This document shows, piece after piece, positions 52,145 to 60,928 of a DNA stretch of 64,000 nt. The stretch comes from Terriglobia bacterium. Lineage in GTDB: Bacteria; Acidobacteriota; Terriglobia; Bryobacterales; Bryobacteraceae. The position numbers and the translations under genes were made by a program. The DNA lies in the NCBI GenBank assembly GCA_020073145.1, contig JAIQFS010000004.1, positions 62,001-126,000 on the forward strand, read 5' to 3'. The first letter of the stretch is position 1; the number at the start of each line of letters is the position of its first letter. The notes under the pieces were generated by a model. It saw only the letters and a list, made by a program, of their open reading frames with translations. It did not search any database and was not told where the DNA came from.

Positions 52145-52696
52145 TCACCCGACCGGCAACACGGTTCTTTCGAATTTCTCGTTCAGCACCTCGGCCATGG
52201 CGAGATAGATGGCGCTCAACCCGCAGGCGATCCCTTCCAGTCCGGCAATCTGTCCGATCACCGCCGAACCGGTCCAGTCGCGAAGGGCCAGCAGGATGAA
52301 CAGCACGGTCAGCGAGAGGAATACGACCTGCAAGCCGCGACTCCCGCGCAGCGTTCCAAAGAACATACAGAACGTAAATAACCCCCACAGGAAGAGGTAC
52401 CAGCCCATAAATGCGGCCGGGGTCGCCTCCGCCCATCCGAACTTGGGCGCCAGGATCAGGCCGACTAGCGTCAGCCAGAAGGCGCCGTAGGAGGTGAACG
52501 CCGTGGTGGCGAAGGTGTTGCCTCGTTTGTACTCGAGCAACCCCGCCAGGATTTGGATCAGCCCGCCGTAAAAGACGCCCATCGCTAGAATCATCGAGTT
52601 GATCGGGAAAAACCCCGCGTTGTGAATATTGAGCAGAACCGTTGTCATGCCGAAACCCATCAGGCCCAGAGGGGCGGGGTTTGCTGTCTTGTCCAT
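52145..52696 (-). CDS. Acetate/succinate channel of the GPR1/FUN34/YaaH (SatP) family
   Basis: The 183-residue protein has six membrane helices and the family signature [20 protein letters not shown] near the N-terminus. [19 protein letters not shown] and [17 protein letters not shown] follow. AAGGAG lies before the ATG at 52696. SatP-type proteins let acetate and succinate cross the inner membrane. Its place between a porin gene and the chemoreceptor gene, all on one strand, is unusual. Confidence 0.88.
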   Translation of the reverse strand: MDKTANPAPLGLMGFGMTTVLLNIHNAGFFPINSMILAMGVFYGGLIQILAGLLEYKRGNTFATTAFTSYGAFWLTLVGLILAPKFGWAEATPAAFMGWYLFLWGLFTFCMFFGTLRGSRGLQVVFLSLTVLFILLALRDWTGSAVIGQIAGLEGIACGLSAIYLAMAEVLNEKFERTVLPVG

Positions 52697-52830
52697 AATC
52701 GACTCCTTTTTCGCTACTTGCGTATTGCCGGTCATTCTCCGGCGGTGTCTCCGGGCCGTCCCCTGCCGGCGCTGCCGGGCCCCGATCTGCTCGTGCCGCG
52801 CTGCACTGCGGACGGCTCCTGGCGCCCCAT

Positions 52831-54159
52831 TCAGAAGCTGAAGGTCCACATGGCATAGGGATAGCCGACGGCGTCTCGGCCGGCCTCTTTGAGGTACGGA
52901 CCGGGAAACAGGTGCGCGTACCCGACCCAAAGCTGGAGATTCTTCCCCATCTGCCGGATCCAGCGCACATCGATCTCCTCGCCGACTCGATTCTGTGTGG
53001 CGCTTGGATTCGAGACAAATATGGCGCCGGTGAGGGTGTAGAGCGCATCCTGGCGTTGCGCCAGCCAGAACGCGTGATAGACGGTTTTGACTTTTGTCTT
53101 TCGATCGGGCTGCCATTCCAGGGAGGCCGCGGGCTCGTGCAAGTTGCGCCAGCCGAAATCCGCGGCGGTTCCGTAAACGTTGGTGGGGTAGAGCTGGTCG
53201 AAGCTCTGGTAACGGCCGTCACCGGGTCTCTCGTCGCCAGTCGCATAGTTGTATTCGACCGCCATACGGACCGAGCCGCGCGGCACGGCAAATTTGTACC
53301 CCAGTTCCCCGTGTCCCGCCCAAGCCGCCGCCGTCTGGCCGGTAACCCGGCCGCGCTGGAGCGCGAATTCAGCGGTGTAGTCGAAGTTGCCCGGTATCTT
53401 GCCGGCGGAGCGCAGACCGTACGTGAACAAGTCAACGGATTGCCGGTTCTTCTTCCAGAACACGTACCCATCGACGGTTACCGGAGCCCGGGGGATGTCG
53501 AAGGACGAATAGAACCCGGAGAGCATCTTGTCCTGGCGCGGCCGGTCGAACCCGGCGCACGGGACCCCGACCAGCGACGCGAAGGCATCCAGGCGCACGC
53601 CGGGCTGGCGGAGGCTCAACCGGACGGCATCGAAATTCGGTCCGACGTTGCCCCAGTTGCTGGTGCTGACCAGACGCATGTCGCCGAATACCAGCGGCTG
53701 CCGCCCCACGCGCACTCTCCACGGGGCTTCGTTGCCGCTTGCGCCCGCTTCCACGTACCCTTGGCGCAAGTCGAGCGGGTTGGCCACGGTGTACGGGACC
53801 GGCTCCCGGTCATAGCCCACTTCGCGGGCGTCCTGGGCCTGGGCCACCAGCCGCAGCCACGGCGCCAATGAAATGGTCGCGTTCAACCGCAGGCGATGCA
53901 GGTAGTACGAGTTGTCCCTCCCGGATACGCCGTTCAGACCGAGATAGTTGTCGGAACGGCCGCGGACCTCGGCGCCGAGCTTCAACCAGGATGGAAGTTC
54001 CGCCACCCACCGCTCCAGGCGGCCGGTCCCGGAGGAACCCGACCCAACCGCGGGTTTCACGGCGGGCGCCGTGTCTGCTGTGGGCGTCGCCGGCGTCTCT
54101 CCCGCCAGCGCCAGAGAACCAACCAGCACTCCCATGCCTATGACTGTGCGAATCGACAT
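52831..54159 (-). CDS. Alginate-export (AlgE-like) outer-membrane porin
   Basis: The 442-residue protein has a signal peptide (about 1-19, LALAG) and a Thr/Ala-rich linker. The Alginate_exp beta barrel begins [20 protein letters not shown] and contains [20 protein letters not shown], then [20 protein letters not shown], and ends in Phe (WTFSF), as outer-membrane barrels do. In many non-Pseudomonas bacteria this family takes up small organic acids or aromatics. Its gene lies before the SatP channel gene, so the two could serve one substrate across both membranes. Confidence 0.82.
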   Translation of the reverse strand: MSIRTVIGMGVLVGSLALAGETPATPTADTAPAVKPAVGSGSSGTGRLERWVAELPSWLKLGAEVRGRSDNYLGLNGVSGRDNSYYLHRLRLNATISLAPWLRLVAQAQDAREVGYDREPVPYTVANPLDLRQGYVEAGASGNEAPWRVRVGRQPLVFGDMRLVSTSNWGNVGPNFDAVRLSLRQPGVRLDAFASLVGVPCAGFDRPRQDKMLSGFYSSFDIPRAPVTVDGYVFWKKNRQSVDLFTYGLRSAGKIPGNFDYTAEFALQRGRVTGQTAAAWAGHGELGYKFAVPRGSVRMAVEYNYATGDERPGDGRYQSFDQLYPTNVYGTAADFGWRNLHEPAASLEWQPDRKTKVKTVYHAFWLAQRQDALYTLTGAIFVSNPSATQNRVGEEIDVRWIRQMGKNLQLWVGYAHLFPGPYLKEAGRDAVGYPYAMWTFSF

Positions 54160-54184
54160 TGTGATCCCCTGCTGTGCTTCTTAT

Positions 54185-54910
54185 CTACGGGCGGACCGCA
54201 GGTGTGAGGCGGGAGCCGCTATCTTGCCACGGGCTTTGCTCCTTCGTGCTCCGATTGCATCGCCGATTCCGCCGCCACTGGCGACTGCTTCTTGATCCCC
54301 GATTCCATTCGCTGGCCGACCGGCTGCCCGTGGCCATCCTCTGCGATTCACGCAGCCTCTGGTTGCAGCGCTCCATCAGCGGAGCGCCGTGCCCGAAGTA
54401 GATCTCCCGCACATCGCGGGAGCACAGCTTTTCCAAAGCCGCCAGAAAGTCGGGCTCATAAGTGCCCGCCGGCGAGGTGATCAACAGCGGGGTGTCGCCC
54501 GCGAAGAGCACGCCCCGAGCCTGGTTGTAGAGGCAGATCGAGTCGCTGCTGTGCCCGGGCGTGTGGATCACCTCGAACGCTTGGTCGCCCATGCGGATCG
54601 TCTCCCCATCGCGCAGCAGACCATCGACGCCCTCGATGTTGGGGGAATATGCGAACACTTTCGGGTGGAACGCCTCCCGGATCTGCGGCAGCAGCGCGCA
54701 GTGGTCGGAATGGCAGTGCGTCAGCACCACCTGTTCCACGGCCCATTTCCCGACCCCGGTAGGCGCCCGCGCGATGCTCTCCAAGACCGCCGGATCCTGG
54801 CCCACGTCCACCAGCGTGTTGACGTCCTCCAGCCGGCTCGTGCCGCCGAGCACAAGGTAGACCTGGGAGGTATACATCCGGCCGCTGTTCTCCAGCGTCA
54901 CGATCCGCAT
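54185..54910 (-). CDS. MBL-fold metallo-hydrolase with basic tail
   Basis: The 241-residue protein has the metallo-beta-lactamase motifs HCHSDHC (HxHxDH), VIHTPGHSSDSICLY, LFAGDTPLL and a final IYFGHGAP, so it can bind two metal ions. The MBL fold ends near residue 190 (RLRESQRM); the last 50 residues are very rich in Arg and Ser and look like read-through sequence. The start overlaps the CheR-like gene by 13 bp. The substrate is unknown. It is encoded within the chemosensory run. Confidence 0.8.
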   Translation of the reverse strand: MRIVTLENSGRMYTSQVYLVLGGTSRLEDVNTLVDVGQDPAVLESIARAPTGVGKWAVEQVVLTHCHSDHCALLPQIREAFHPKVFAYSPNIEGVDGLLRDGETIRMGDQAFEVIHTPGHSSDSICLYNQARGVLFAGDTPLLITSPAGTYEPDFLAALEKLCSRDVREIYFGHGAPLMERCNQRLRESQRMATGSRSASEWNRGSRSSRQWRRNRRCNRSTKEQSPWQDSGSRLTPAVRP

Positions 54911-55521
54911 CCGCTGCCTTCCACTTTGCGGTACAACCGCCCGTCGGGAACCACGCGCTCGAACAACGAGCGGAACTCTACCGGCATATCCTGAGTCTGC
55001 TCGACGGCAAAATAGCCGCCGGGCGTCAGGGCCCGGTGAAACATGCGGATGACTTCCACCCGTTCGGCCGCTTGCAGGTGAAGCAACACGTTCTTGCAGA
55101 CGATCAGGCTCAACCCCTGCCCGATCTCCTGGAGCGACAGCAGGTCATGCTTCTGGAATGTAATCCGGCCTCGAATGGTGTCCTTCACCCGGAAATGCCC
55201 GGGCTTTTCGTCCGGTTCGAAATACTTTTCCAGAATCCCCGGAGGCATCCGCTCCACTTCCTCCCAGGGGTACACGCCCGCCGCAATGATCGGGCCGAAC
55301 AGATTGCAGTCATCCAGATCGCTGGCGAGGATGCGGAGGTTATTGAACGCAAAGCGGCCCATGCTCTCCGCCAACAGGATGCACAGCGAGTAGGGTTCCT
55401 GGCCCATGGCGCAGCCCGCATCCCAGACGCGGGCGTAGCTGCGAGACGCCAAGATTGGGATCGCGTGCCGGACGATGAGTTCCAGCACGTGCAGGTCTCG
55501 GAAGAAAAAGGTAAATGCCAC
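54898..55521 (-). CDS. CheR-like protein lacking the N-terminal domain
   Basis: The 207-residue protein starts at GTG eight bases after GAGGAA and opens AFTFFFRDLHVLELIV, which is the point where the catalytic domain begins in full CheR (THETFFFRE). The AdoMet site VWDAGCAMGQEPYSLCILL and LSLIVCKNVLLHL are present, as is GGYFAVEQTQ. The N-terminal receptor-binding helices are wholly missing and only 12 bases lie between it and cheW, so this is a real truncation in the genome. It may be a methyltransferase with another target or a regulatory remnant. Confidence 0.8.
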   Translation of the reverse strand: MAFTFFFRDLHVLELIVRHAIPILASRSYARVWDAGCAMGQEPYSLCILLAESMGRFAFNNLRILASDLDDCNLFGPIIAAGVYPWEEVERMPPGILEKYFEPDEKPGHFRVKDTIRGRITFQKHDLLSLQEIGQGLSLIVCKNVLLHLQAAERVEVIRMFHRALTPGGYFAVEQTQDMPVEFRSLFERVVPDGRLYRKVEGSGCGS

Positions 55522-55533
55522 TCAGTGTGTTCC

Positions 55534-56031
55534 TCAGATCTTCTGGGACTGGGGCGTTCCCGCCGCCAGATCGATGGTTCTTTCCGTGTCGAGGATCAGC
55601 AGCAGGCGGTCCTTGAGCTTGTAGACCCCCTGCAGCAACTCGCGAGCGGCCGGGTCGACGTTATCCGGCGGAGATTCGAAGAGGTCCGCATCCACTTCCA
55701 CCACATCGCCGATCTCGTCCACCAGCAGGCTGACAGCGCCCTCCTCGGTGCGGACCACCGTGTTCATGGGCATTCGGCCGTCGGCCCGAGGCGGGAGCTT
55801 GAGACGGCGCCGCATGTCCACGGCGGTGACGATCTGGCCGCGTAGATTGATGAGCCCTTCAATCACCTCCTGCGCCAGGGGCACGCGGGTCATCTCTTGG
55901 TAGCGAAGCACTTCCTGGACCTGTAGTACGTCAATGCCGAAGAACAATCCCTCCACAAAGAAGGTGGCGAATTGCCGGCTGGTCTGAGCCGCTTGCAGCG
56001 CTTCCCCGGTGACTGGCTCTTGAGCCGCCAT
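55534..56031 (-). CDS. cheW: Chemotaxis coupling protein CheW
   Basis: The 165-residue protein is a single CheW domain: ATFFVEGLFFGIDVLQVQEV, LINLRGQIVTAVDMRRRL and SLLVDEIGDVVEV, then LLLILDTERTIDL. It bridges CheA and the receptor. GGAGTAA precedes the ATG. It is six bases after cheA. Confidence 0.93.
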   Translation of the reverse strand: MAAQEPVTGEALQAAQTSRQFATFFVEGLFFGIDVLQVQEVLRYQEMTRVPLAQEVIEGLINLRGQIVTAVDMRRRLKLPPRADGRMPMNTVVRTEEGAVSLLVDEIGDVVEVDADLFESPPDNVDPAARELLQGVYKLKDRLLLILDTERTIDLAAGTPQSQKI

Positions 56032-56037
56032 ATATCG

Positions 56038-58656
56038 TTACTCCTTCCCTCCGTACATGACCGGGGCCGGTTCCGCCGCCCGGACGGCTGCCGCCAGACG
56101 GGCCACCGACCGCATCATTGCGTCGTGATCGAACTTTAACTGGCAATCCTCGAACCCCGGTTCGCGCTTGCCGCGCGCCCCGGCTTCCTCGGCGGAATTG
56201 GCCAGGGCCAGCACGGGGATGCCGGCCAGGTCGCGAACTGCGCGCATCTGCGCGACCAGATTGTAAGCGCCGCCCCCGGGCAGATCGAGCGCGGTGACGA
56301 CCGCGTCGACCTTCCGCTGTTCCAGTTCGCGCAACGCCTCCGCGTTATTGGCCGCCTCCACCACGCGGTAGCCGGCGGCTTCCAGAGCGTTGCGCACCAG
56401 ACCCCGCGAGAACGCGGAGCCTTCCGCCACCATGATGGTGGCGCCTTGGGCAGAGTCTCGGACTTGTGTACTGAACCAGTCCTCTCTCGCCGTCTCGATC
56501 ACGGCGCGCAGATCCACCAGGTCGGTCACTTTCTCACCGATCACGGCGGAGCCCAACAACCCCTTGCGCTCGCCCGACTGGCGGACCGTGATGGTGTCTT
56601 CGGCGATATCCAGAATCTGATCGACGAGGATGCCGATGCGGCGCTCTCCGTCATTGAAGACGATCACCTGCGCCGGATCCTGAACGGCCGCCGAATCCTG
56701 CGAACCGGGTTCCAGGATGGCTCCCAAGGAGGCCAGCGGGAGGATCTGCCCGCGGTATTGCACGACCGGTTTGCCACTGGCGCGCTCAATGTTGGCTTGA
56801 GGGAATTCCTCCAGGCGCGCGACCAACGAGAGGGGAACCGAGAGGCGTTCAAACGGACCCGCCCGGAACAGCAGGAAGGTCTGCCGGTCGTTGCGGGCAT
56901 GTTCGTTGCGCTCGCTCTCAGCGCGGCTCTGCTCGCGCGATTCCCGGACCACTCCGGACATCTGGCCGATGCCCAGCACATCCAGAATCAAGGACACGTG
57001 GCCATCGCCCATGATGGTGGCGCCCGCATAACAACTGAGGCCCTTGAGCTGCTTGCCGAGGGGTTTGACCACGATCTCCTGGGTGTCGCTGATCCCGTCG
57101 ACCACAAGGCCGAACTGCCGGTCTTCGGCCTGCAGGACCACAATATTGAGTACGTCGGCCTCTTGGGCCGAGCCCCGCTTCAGAACCTCGTTCAGGTAGG
57201 CGATGGGCAGCAGCTTGCCGCGCCGCCGGTAGACCGGCGTGCCCTGAATCCACTCGATCTGCTGCTTGCCGGACTCGCCCTCCAGGCGGATCAATTCGAG
57301 CAGGCTAACCTGCGGGATGACGAATCGCTCGCCGCCGCTGGTCACCACCAGACCGGGAATGATCGCCAGGGTGAGGGGGATTTTCAGCTTCACCGTCGTG
57401 CCTTCACCCACTCGGCTCACCAGATCCACGACCCCGCCGATCTTCTCGACGTTGGTCTTGACCACGTCCATGCCCACCCCCCGGCCGCTGACGTTGGTGA
57501 CGGTGGCGGCCGTGGAAAATCCAGGCAGAAAGATGAGTCCGAACGCTTCCCGGTCGCTCATGCGCTCGGCCTGCTCGGGCCGGATCAGCCCCTTCTGTAA
57601 GGCTTTGTCCTTCAGACGCTGGGGATCCAGCCCGGCGCCGTCGTCGCTGATTTCGATGTTGACTTGCCCGCCTTCGTGAAAAGCGCGCAGGCCGAGCTTG
57701 CCCTGCGGGGGCTTGCCCCGGGCGGCACGCACTTCCGGCGTCTCGATCCCGTGATCGCAGCAGTTCCGGACGATGTGGGTGAGCGGGTCTTTGATGGCTT
57801 CAATGATGGTCTTGTCCAGTTCCGTGTCGGCTCCGTCCATCTCCAGTTGAATCTGCTTGCCGAACGACGACGCCATGTCCCGCACCACCCGCGGAAGCTT
57901 GTTCCAGACCACCCCGATGGGCTGCATGCGGGTCTTCATGACGCCTGCCTGCAGTTCGGTGGTGATGAGGTTCAGCCGCTGCGAGGTCGTGTTCAGAGTA
58001 GAGTCTTCCTGCTGCGCGTTGAATTGCAGGATCTGATTGCGGGTCAGGACCAATTCGCCCACCAGATTCATGAGCTTGTCGAGCAGCCCCACGTCCACCC
58101 GGATGCTGGAGTCCGAAACCGAGGGAGCCTTCTGGATGCTTTCGGCTTCGGCCGGAGCCATCTGCGCTGCCGTGGGGGCAGGCGCGGCCGGCGGGACGGA
58201 CGCCGGTCCCGGAGTCTCTTCCGCAGCGGACGGGACGGCCACTGGCGCCGCGGTCTCCTCCGGGGCCGCCAGGCGGCCCTTGCGGGCCTCCTCCAACCGG
58301 TCGCGCAGCTCCGAATAGGTTTCCGGCCCTTCGGTCCCGGTGGCTTCGATCAACACCATTACCTTCTTGGTGGCGTCCACCGCCTCGAGGATGATCGTGA
58401 CCAGTTCCGGTGTCAGGTCGCGCTGCCCTTCCCGCAATTGGCTGAGGATGTCCTCGGCGCGGTGCGTAATGGCCTCCAGCGTGCCGAATCCCAGGAACCC
58501 ACAGGTGCCCTTGATGGTATGCATGGTGCGAAAAATGCTGGCTAGCAGCTCAGTGTCTTTGGGACGCCGCTCCAGTTCCACCATTTCCCGATCCAACCGG
58601 GCCAGGTTCTCGTTGCTTTCAATCAGAAACTCTTTGATGATTTCTTGGTCTTCCAT
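56038..58656 (-). CDS. cheA: Hybrid chemotaxis kinase CheA with two CheW-like domains and a degenerate receiver
   Basis: The about 872-residue protein (ATG at 58656) has an HPt domain with the phospho-acceptor His46 in FRTMHTIKGTCGFLGF, an Ala/Pro linker instead of a clear P2, the dimerisation P3, and the ATPase P4 (VRNCCDHGIE, ISDDGAGLDP, GRGVGMDVVKTNV). It then has a P5 CheW-like domain (about 470-600), a second CheW-like domain (about 640-755) and a C-terminal receiver. In the receiver the phospho-Asp position is Ala (VVTALDLPGG) and the acidic pair reads AE, so it cannot be phosphorylated normally. Confidence 0.92.
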   Translation of the reverse strand: MEDQEIIKEFLIESNENLARLDREMVELERRPKDTELLASIFRTMHTIKGTCGFLGFGTLEAITHRAEDILSQLREGQRDLTPELVTIILEAVDATKKVMVLIEATGTEGPETYSELRDRLEEARKGRLAAPEETAAPVAVPSAAEETPGPASVPPAAPAPTAAQMAPAEAESIQKAPSVSDSSIRVDVGLLDKLMNLVGELVLTRNQILQFNAQQEDSTLNTTSQRLNLITTELQAGVMKTRMQPIGVVWNKLPRVVRDMASSFGKQIQLEMDGADTELDKTIIEAIKDPLTHIVRNCCDHGIETPEVRAARGKPPQGKLGLRAFHEGGQVNIEISDDGAGLDPQRLKDKALQKGLIRPEQAERMSDREAFGLIFLPGFSTAATVTNVSGRGVGMDVVKTNVEKIGGVVDLVSRVGEGTTVKLKIPLTLAIIPGLVVTSGGERFVIPQVSLLELIRLEGESGKQQIEWIQGTPVYRRRGKLLPIAYLNEVLKRGSAQEADVLNIVVLQAEDRQFGLVVDGISDTQEIVVKPLGKQLKGLSCYAGATIMGDGHVSLILDVLGIGQMSGVVRESREQSRAESERNEHARNDRQTFLLFRAGPFERLSVPLSLVARLEEFPQANIERASGKPVVQYRGQILPLASLGAILEPGSQDSAAVQDPAQVIVFNDGERRIGILVDQILDIAEDTITVRQSGERKGLLGSAVIGEKVTDLVDLRAVIETAREDWFSTQVRDSAQGATIMVAEGSAFSRGLVRNALEAAGYRVVEAANNAEALRELEQRKVDAVVTALDLPGGGAYNLVAQMRAVRDLAGIPVLALANSAEEAGARGKREPGFEDCQLKFDHDAMMRSVARLAAAVRAAEPAPVMYGGKE

Positions 58657-58705
58657 CACCGTGCCACTCCGTTCTGCTAACCCGTCCGCCCCGTTAATCC
58701 CCGGA

Positions 58706-58733
58706 TGCGGCCAGGAGAGCGACTCCGGCCGCA
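58706..58733 (-). other. Strong hairpin in the leader of cheA
   Basis: TGCGGCC and GGCCGCA enclose GGAG/CTCC with a five-base loop: an 11-bp stem with one bulged A. It lies in the 201-bp gap between the cheX-like gene and cheA, about 50 bases before the cheA start. No U-tract follows. It may be an RNA processing or attenuation site; the rest of the gap holds nothing I can identify. Confidence 0.45.
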
Positions 58734-58857
58734 CCACCATGAAGGCGGGCTGAACCCGTGGAATCTATTGGTAGAACACACCGGGGACTGTAGGCCCGCG
58801 CCGGTCGTGCGGCGCGACGGGCGTTGCGCGGAGCTGACCTGCGGTTGTATGTACCGT

Positions 58858-59400
58858 TTAAGCGTAGGGCTTGACATCCAGGGGGACGGTCTGACCCAGG
58901 GCATTGGGGTCGTGGCGGCCCGACTTTTCGTTGGGGGCCAGGCACAGTTTGACCTGGAGGATCTCGCCTTCCCAGCCGAACCGCTCCACCACCCACTCGG
59001 CGGTGCCGGCGCTCTTAGTCAGGAAGTTCTTGCCGAATATCACGGTAGGGATGCTCAGCCCCAACTCTCCCAAGTGACGTTCCAGATCCGTTTTGACGCC
59101 TCCTATGATCATGTTGGTCAGCTCGGCGACGGCGTCGAGGACCTCCTCGTCAACGGCGGTGGACTCGGTCTGCAGCATCTGAGAGCAGATGCGGCAGGCG
59201 AGCGTGGGGGAACAGACAATGCTCCCCGTGCCGACCCAGGATCCAGCCAGCCCGATGAACGAAACCACTCCGTCATTGGGACCGGACCCGGCTGGCTCCG
59301 TGGTGGTTTCATCGGAGCCGAGATCGACGCTCAGCATAGTGGAAAAAACTTCCATGGCGGAGTGCCGGATGGAACTGGCGATCAAGTTTGGCACGTTCAT
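58858..59400 (-). CDS. Second CheX/CheC-like phosphatase
   Basis: The 180-residue protein begins MNVPNLIASSIRHSAMEVFS and has the central CheC/CheX helix VLDAVAELTNMIIGGVKTDL with the catalytic ELTN pair, then LGLSIPTVIFG with the conserved Pro. The ribosome site is weak; the ATG at 59400 follows the cheY stop by 14 bases. The C-terminal 25 residues are polar and charged. It is encoded next to the second cheY and probably acts on that protein. Confidence 0.78.
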   Translation of the reverse strand: MNVPNLIASSIRHSAMEVFSTMLSVDLGSDETTTEPAGSGPNDGVVSFIGLAGSWVGTGSIVCSPTLACRICSQMLQTESTAVDEEVLDAVAELTNMIIGGVKTDLERHLGELGLSIPTVIFGKNFLTKSAGTAEWVVERFGWEGEILQVKLCLAPNEKSGRHDPNALGQTVPLDVKPYA

Positions 59401-59414
59401 AATGGTGGGACCGG

Positions 59415-59786
59415 CTAGAGAATTCCGACCAGCTTCTCCTTGATTTGATCGGCGGTGAACGGCTTTCGAACGTAGCCTACAGCGCCGAGGTTGACGGCCT
59501 CCGACACCTTGGCTTCGCCGCCTTCGGTGGTGATCATGACGACCGGTATAGGGGCCCACTCCGCGGACGCCTTGAGGGCCGCGAGCAACTGTAGGCCGTC
59601 CATGTTGGGCATATTAATGTCGGAAAGCACCAGATGAACCTTATGGGACTTGAGCAGTTCCAGGGCTTCCTTGCCGTCCCCAGCCTCATGGATGTCCTTG
59701 ATGGCGATCCCGGTTTGCCGCAACACCCGCTGCAGGATCTTCCGGATGGCGGCGGAATCGTCAACCACCAGGATGTCTGATTCCAT
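59415..59786 (-). CDS. cheY: CheY-type response regulator (kinase-side)
   Basis: The 123-residue receiver has DD at 9-10, Asp56 in LVLSDINMPNMDG, Thr-Thr in VMITTEGG and Lys in YVRKPFTAD. All key residues are intact. It is the first gene of the minus-strand chemosensory run and is divergent from fliM, 140 bases away. Being next to fliM, it is a good candidate for the motor-binding CheY. Confidence 0.92.
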   Translation of the reverse strand: MESDILVVDDSAAIRKILQRVLRQTGIAIKDIHEAGDGKEALELLKSHKVHLVLSDINMPNMDGLQLLAALKASAEWAPIPVVMITTEGGEAKVSEAVNLGAVGYVRKPFTADQIKEKLVGIL

Positions 59787-59926
59787 GGCACTCCTTACAT
59801 CCCTATTTATCGGGAAAAAATTCGGATTTCGTGAGGGCTGGCCCGGGACCGGGAACTTCCTCGGACGCGGATCTAAAGTCCGCCTGCAAAATGCCGATGC
59901 GCAGACTAGGAGCGAGGAACCCGCCG

Positions 59927-60928
59927 GTGAGCCGTCAACTATCGCAGCAGGAAATCGACGCGGTCTTTCAGAAAAAACAAGAGCGCAGATTCGAGACCCC
60001 GGCCGCGCGTTTCGACTTTCGCCGCCCCGACCGCATTCCGAAGTCGCAGGTCCGCGCCATCCACCTCCTCCATGACACCTTCGTCCGGAATCTGGTCTCC
60101 AGTCTCTCGGCCTACCTGCGTTCCTACCTGGCGGTCAATCTGGTCAGCGTCGAGCAGCTTTCCTACGCCGAATTTCTGGAGGGCTTGCCTTCCCCCACCT
60201 GCATGGTCTCGCTCGGGTTGCAGCCCTACGACGGGAACGGGGTCATGGAACTGAACCCGTCGCTGGTCTTCCCCGTGCTCGAGATGCTGCTCGGCGGAAC
60301 CGGCCGGTCGACGGCCGCATTGGACCGAGATATCACCGAGATCGAGCAGAAGCTGCTCGATGGCTTAATCCGCATCATTCTGCAGGATCTTCGCGAGGCC
60401 TGGAAAGGCGTCACCGCGGTCGAATTCACCGTCGAAGCGATGGAGACCGAGCCTCAAATGCTCCGCGTGCTGGCCCCTAATGAAGCCGTGGTGACCATCG
60501 GAGTCGAGATCAAAATCGGCGAAACCGTGGGAATGATGAACATCGCCCTGCCTTCCATCGTCATCAAGATGATGCGGCAGAAATTCGACCAGCAGTGGTC
60601 GGTGCGCAAAAGCCAGGCCAGCGACGCCGAACAAGCGCGCTTTCTGAACCGGCTCAAGGATGCGGTGTTCACGCTCGAGGCCCGCCTGGAGGGCCTGGAG
60701 CTATCCGTCCGCGACCTGCTCGATCTCAACGAGGGCACCCTGGTGACCTTCGACCACCCCGTGGGCTGTCCCATTCAGCTCATCTTGAACGGCAAGGACA
60801 AGTATGTGGGGCAAGTGGTGTGCACGGGCCGGAGAAGAGGATTCCTGGTGGATTCCGTGCGCACCCCGGCTCAGGGCAAAACCAGTCGCGAACTGGCTGC
60901 CGCCGGCTCGCCCGGGGGCTCGGAATAG
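59927..60928 (+). CDS. fliM: Flagellar motor switch protein FliM
   Basis: The 333-residue protein starts at GTG, eight bases after GAGGAA, so that the N-terminus reads SRQLSQQEIDAVFQKK, the CheY-P-binding peptide of FliM. The middle CheC-like domain (about 45-230, DTFVRNLVSSLSAYLRSYL; VEQLSYAEFLEGLPSPTCM; MELNPSLVFPVLEMLLGG) and the SpoA C-terminal domain (about 255-320, LSVRDLLDLNEGTLVTFDHP) are complete. No other flagellar gene is in the window. Its 3' end overlaps the convergent gene by 58 bp. Confidence 0.92.
   Translation: MSRQLSQQEIDAVFQKKQERRFETPAARFDFRRPDRIPKSQVRAIHLLHDTFVRNLVSSLSAYLRSYLAVNLVSVEQLSYAEFLEGLPSPTCMVSLGLQPYDGNGVMELNPSLVFPVLEMLLGGTGRSTAALDRDITEIEQKLLDGLIRIILQDLREAWKGVTAVEFTVEAMETEPQMLRVLAPNEAVVTIGVEIKIGETVGMMNIALPSIVIKMMRQKFDQQWSVRKSQASDAEQARFLNRLKDAVFTLEARLEGLELSVRDLLDLNEGTLVTFDHPVGCPIQLILNGKDKYVGQVVCTGRRRGFLVDSVRTPAQGKTSRELAAAGSPGGSE

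Noticed and set aside
54185-54910. Oxygen-binding diiron (ODP-type) chemotaxis protein
   Set aside because: The metal motif is HxHxDH as in hydrolytic MBL enzymes, not the Glu-containing diiron pattern, and the C-terminal ligand set fits a dizinc hydrolase.
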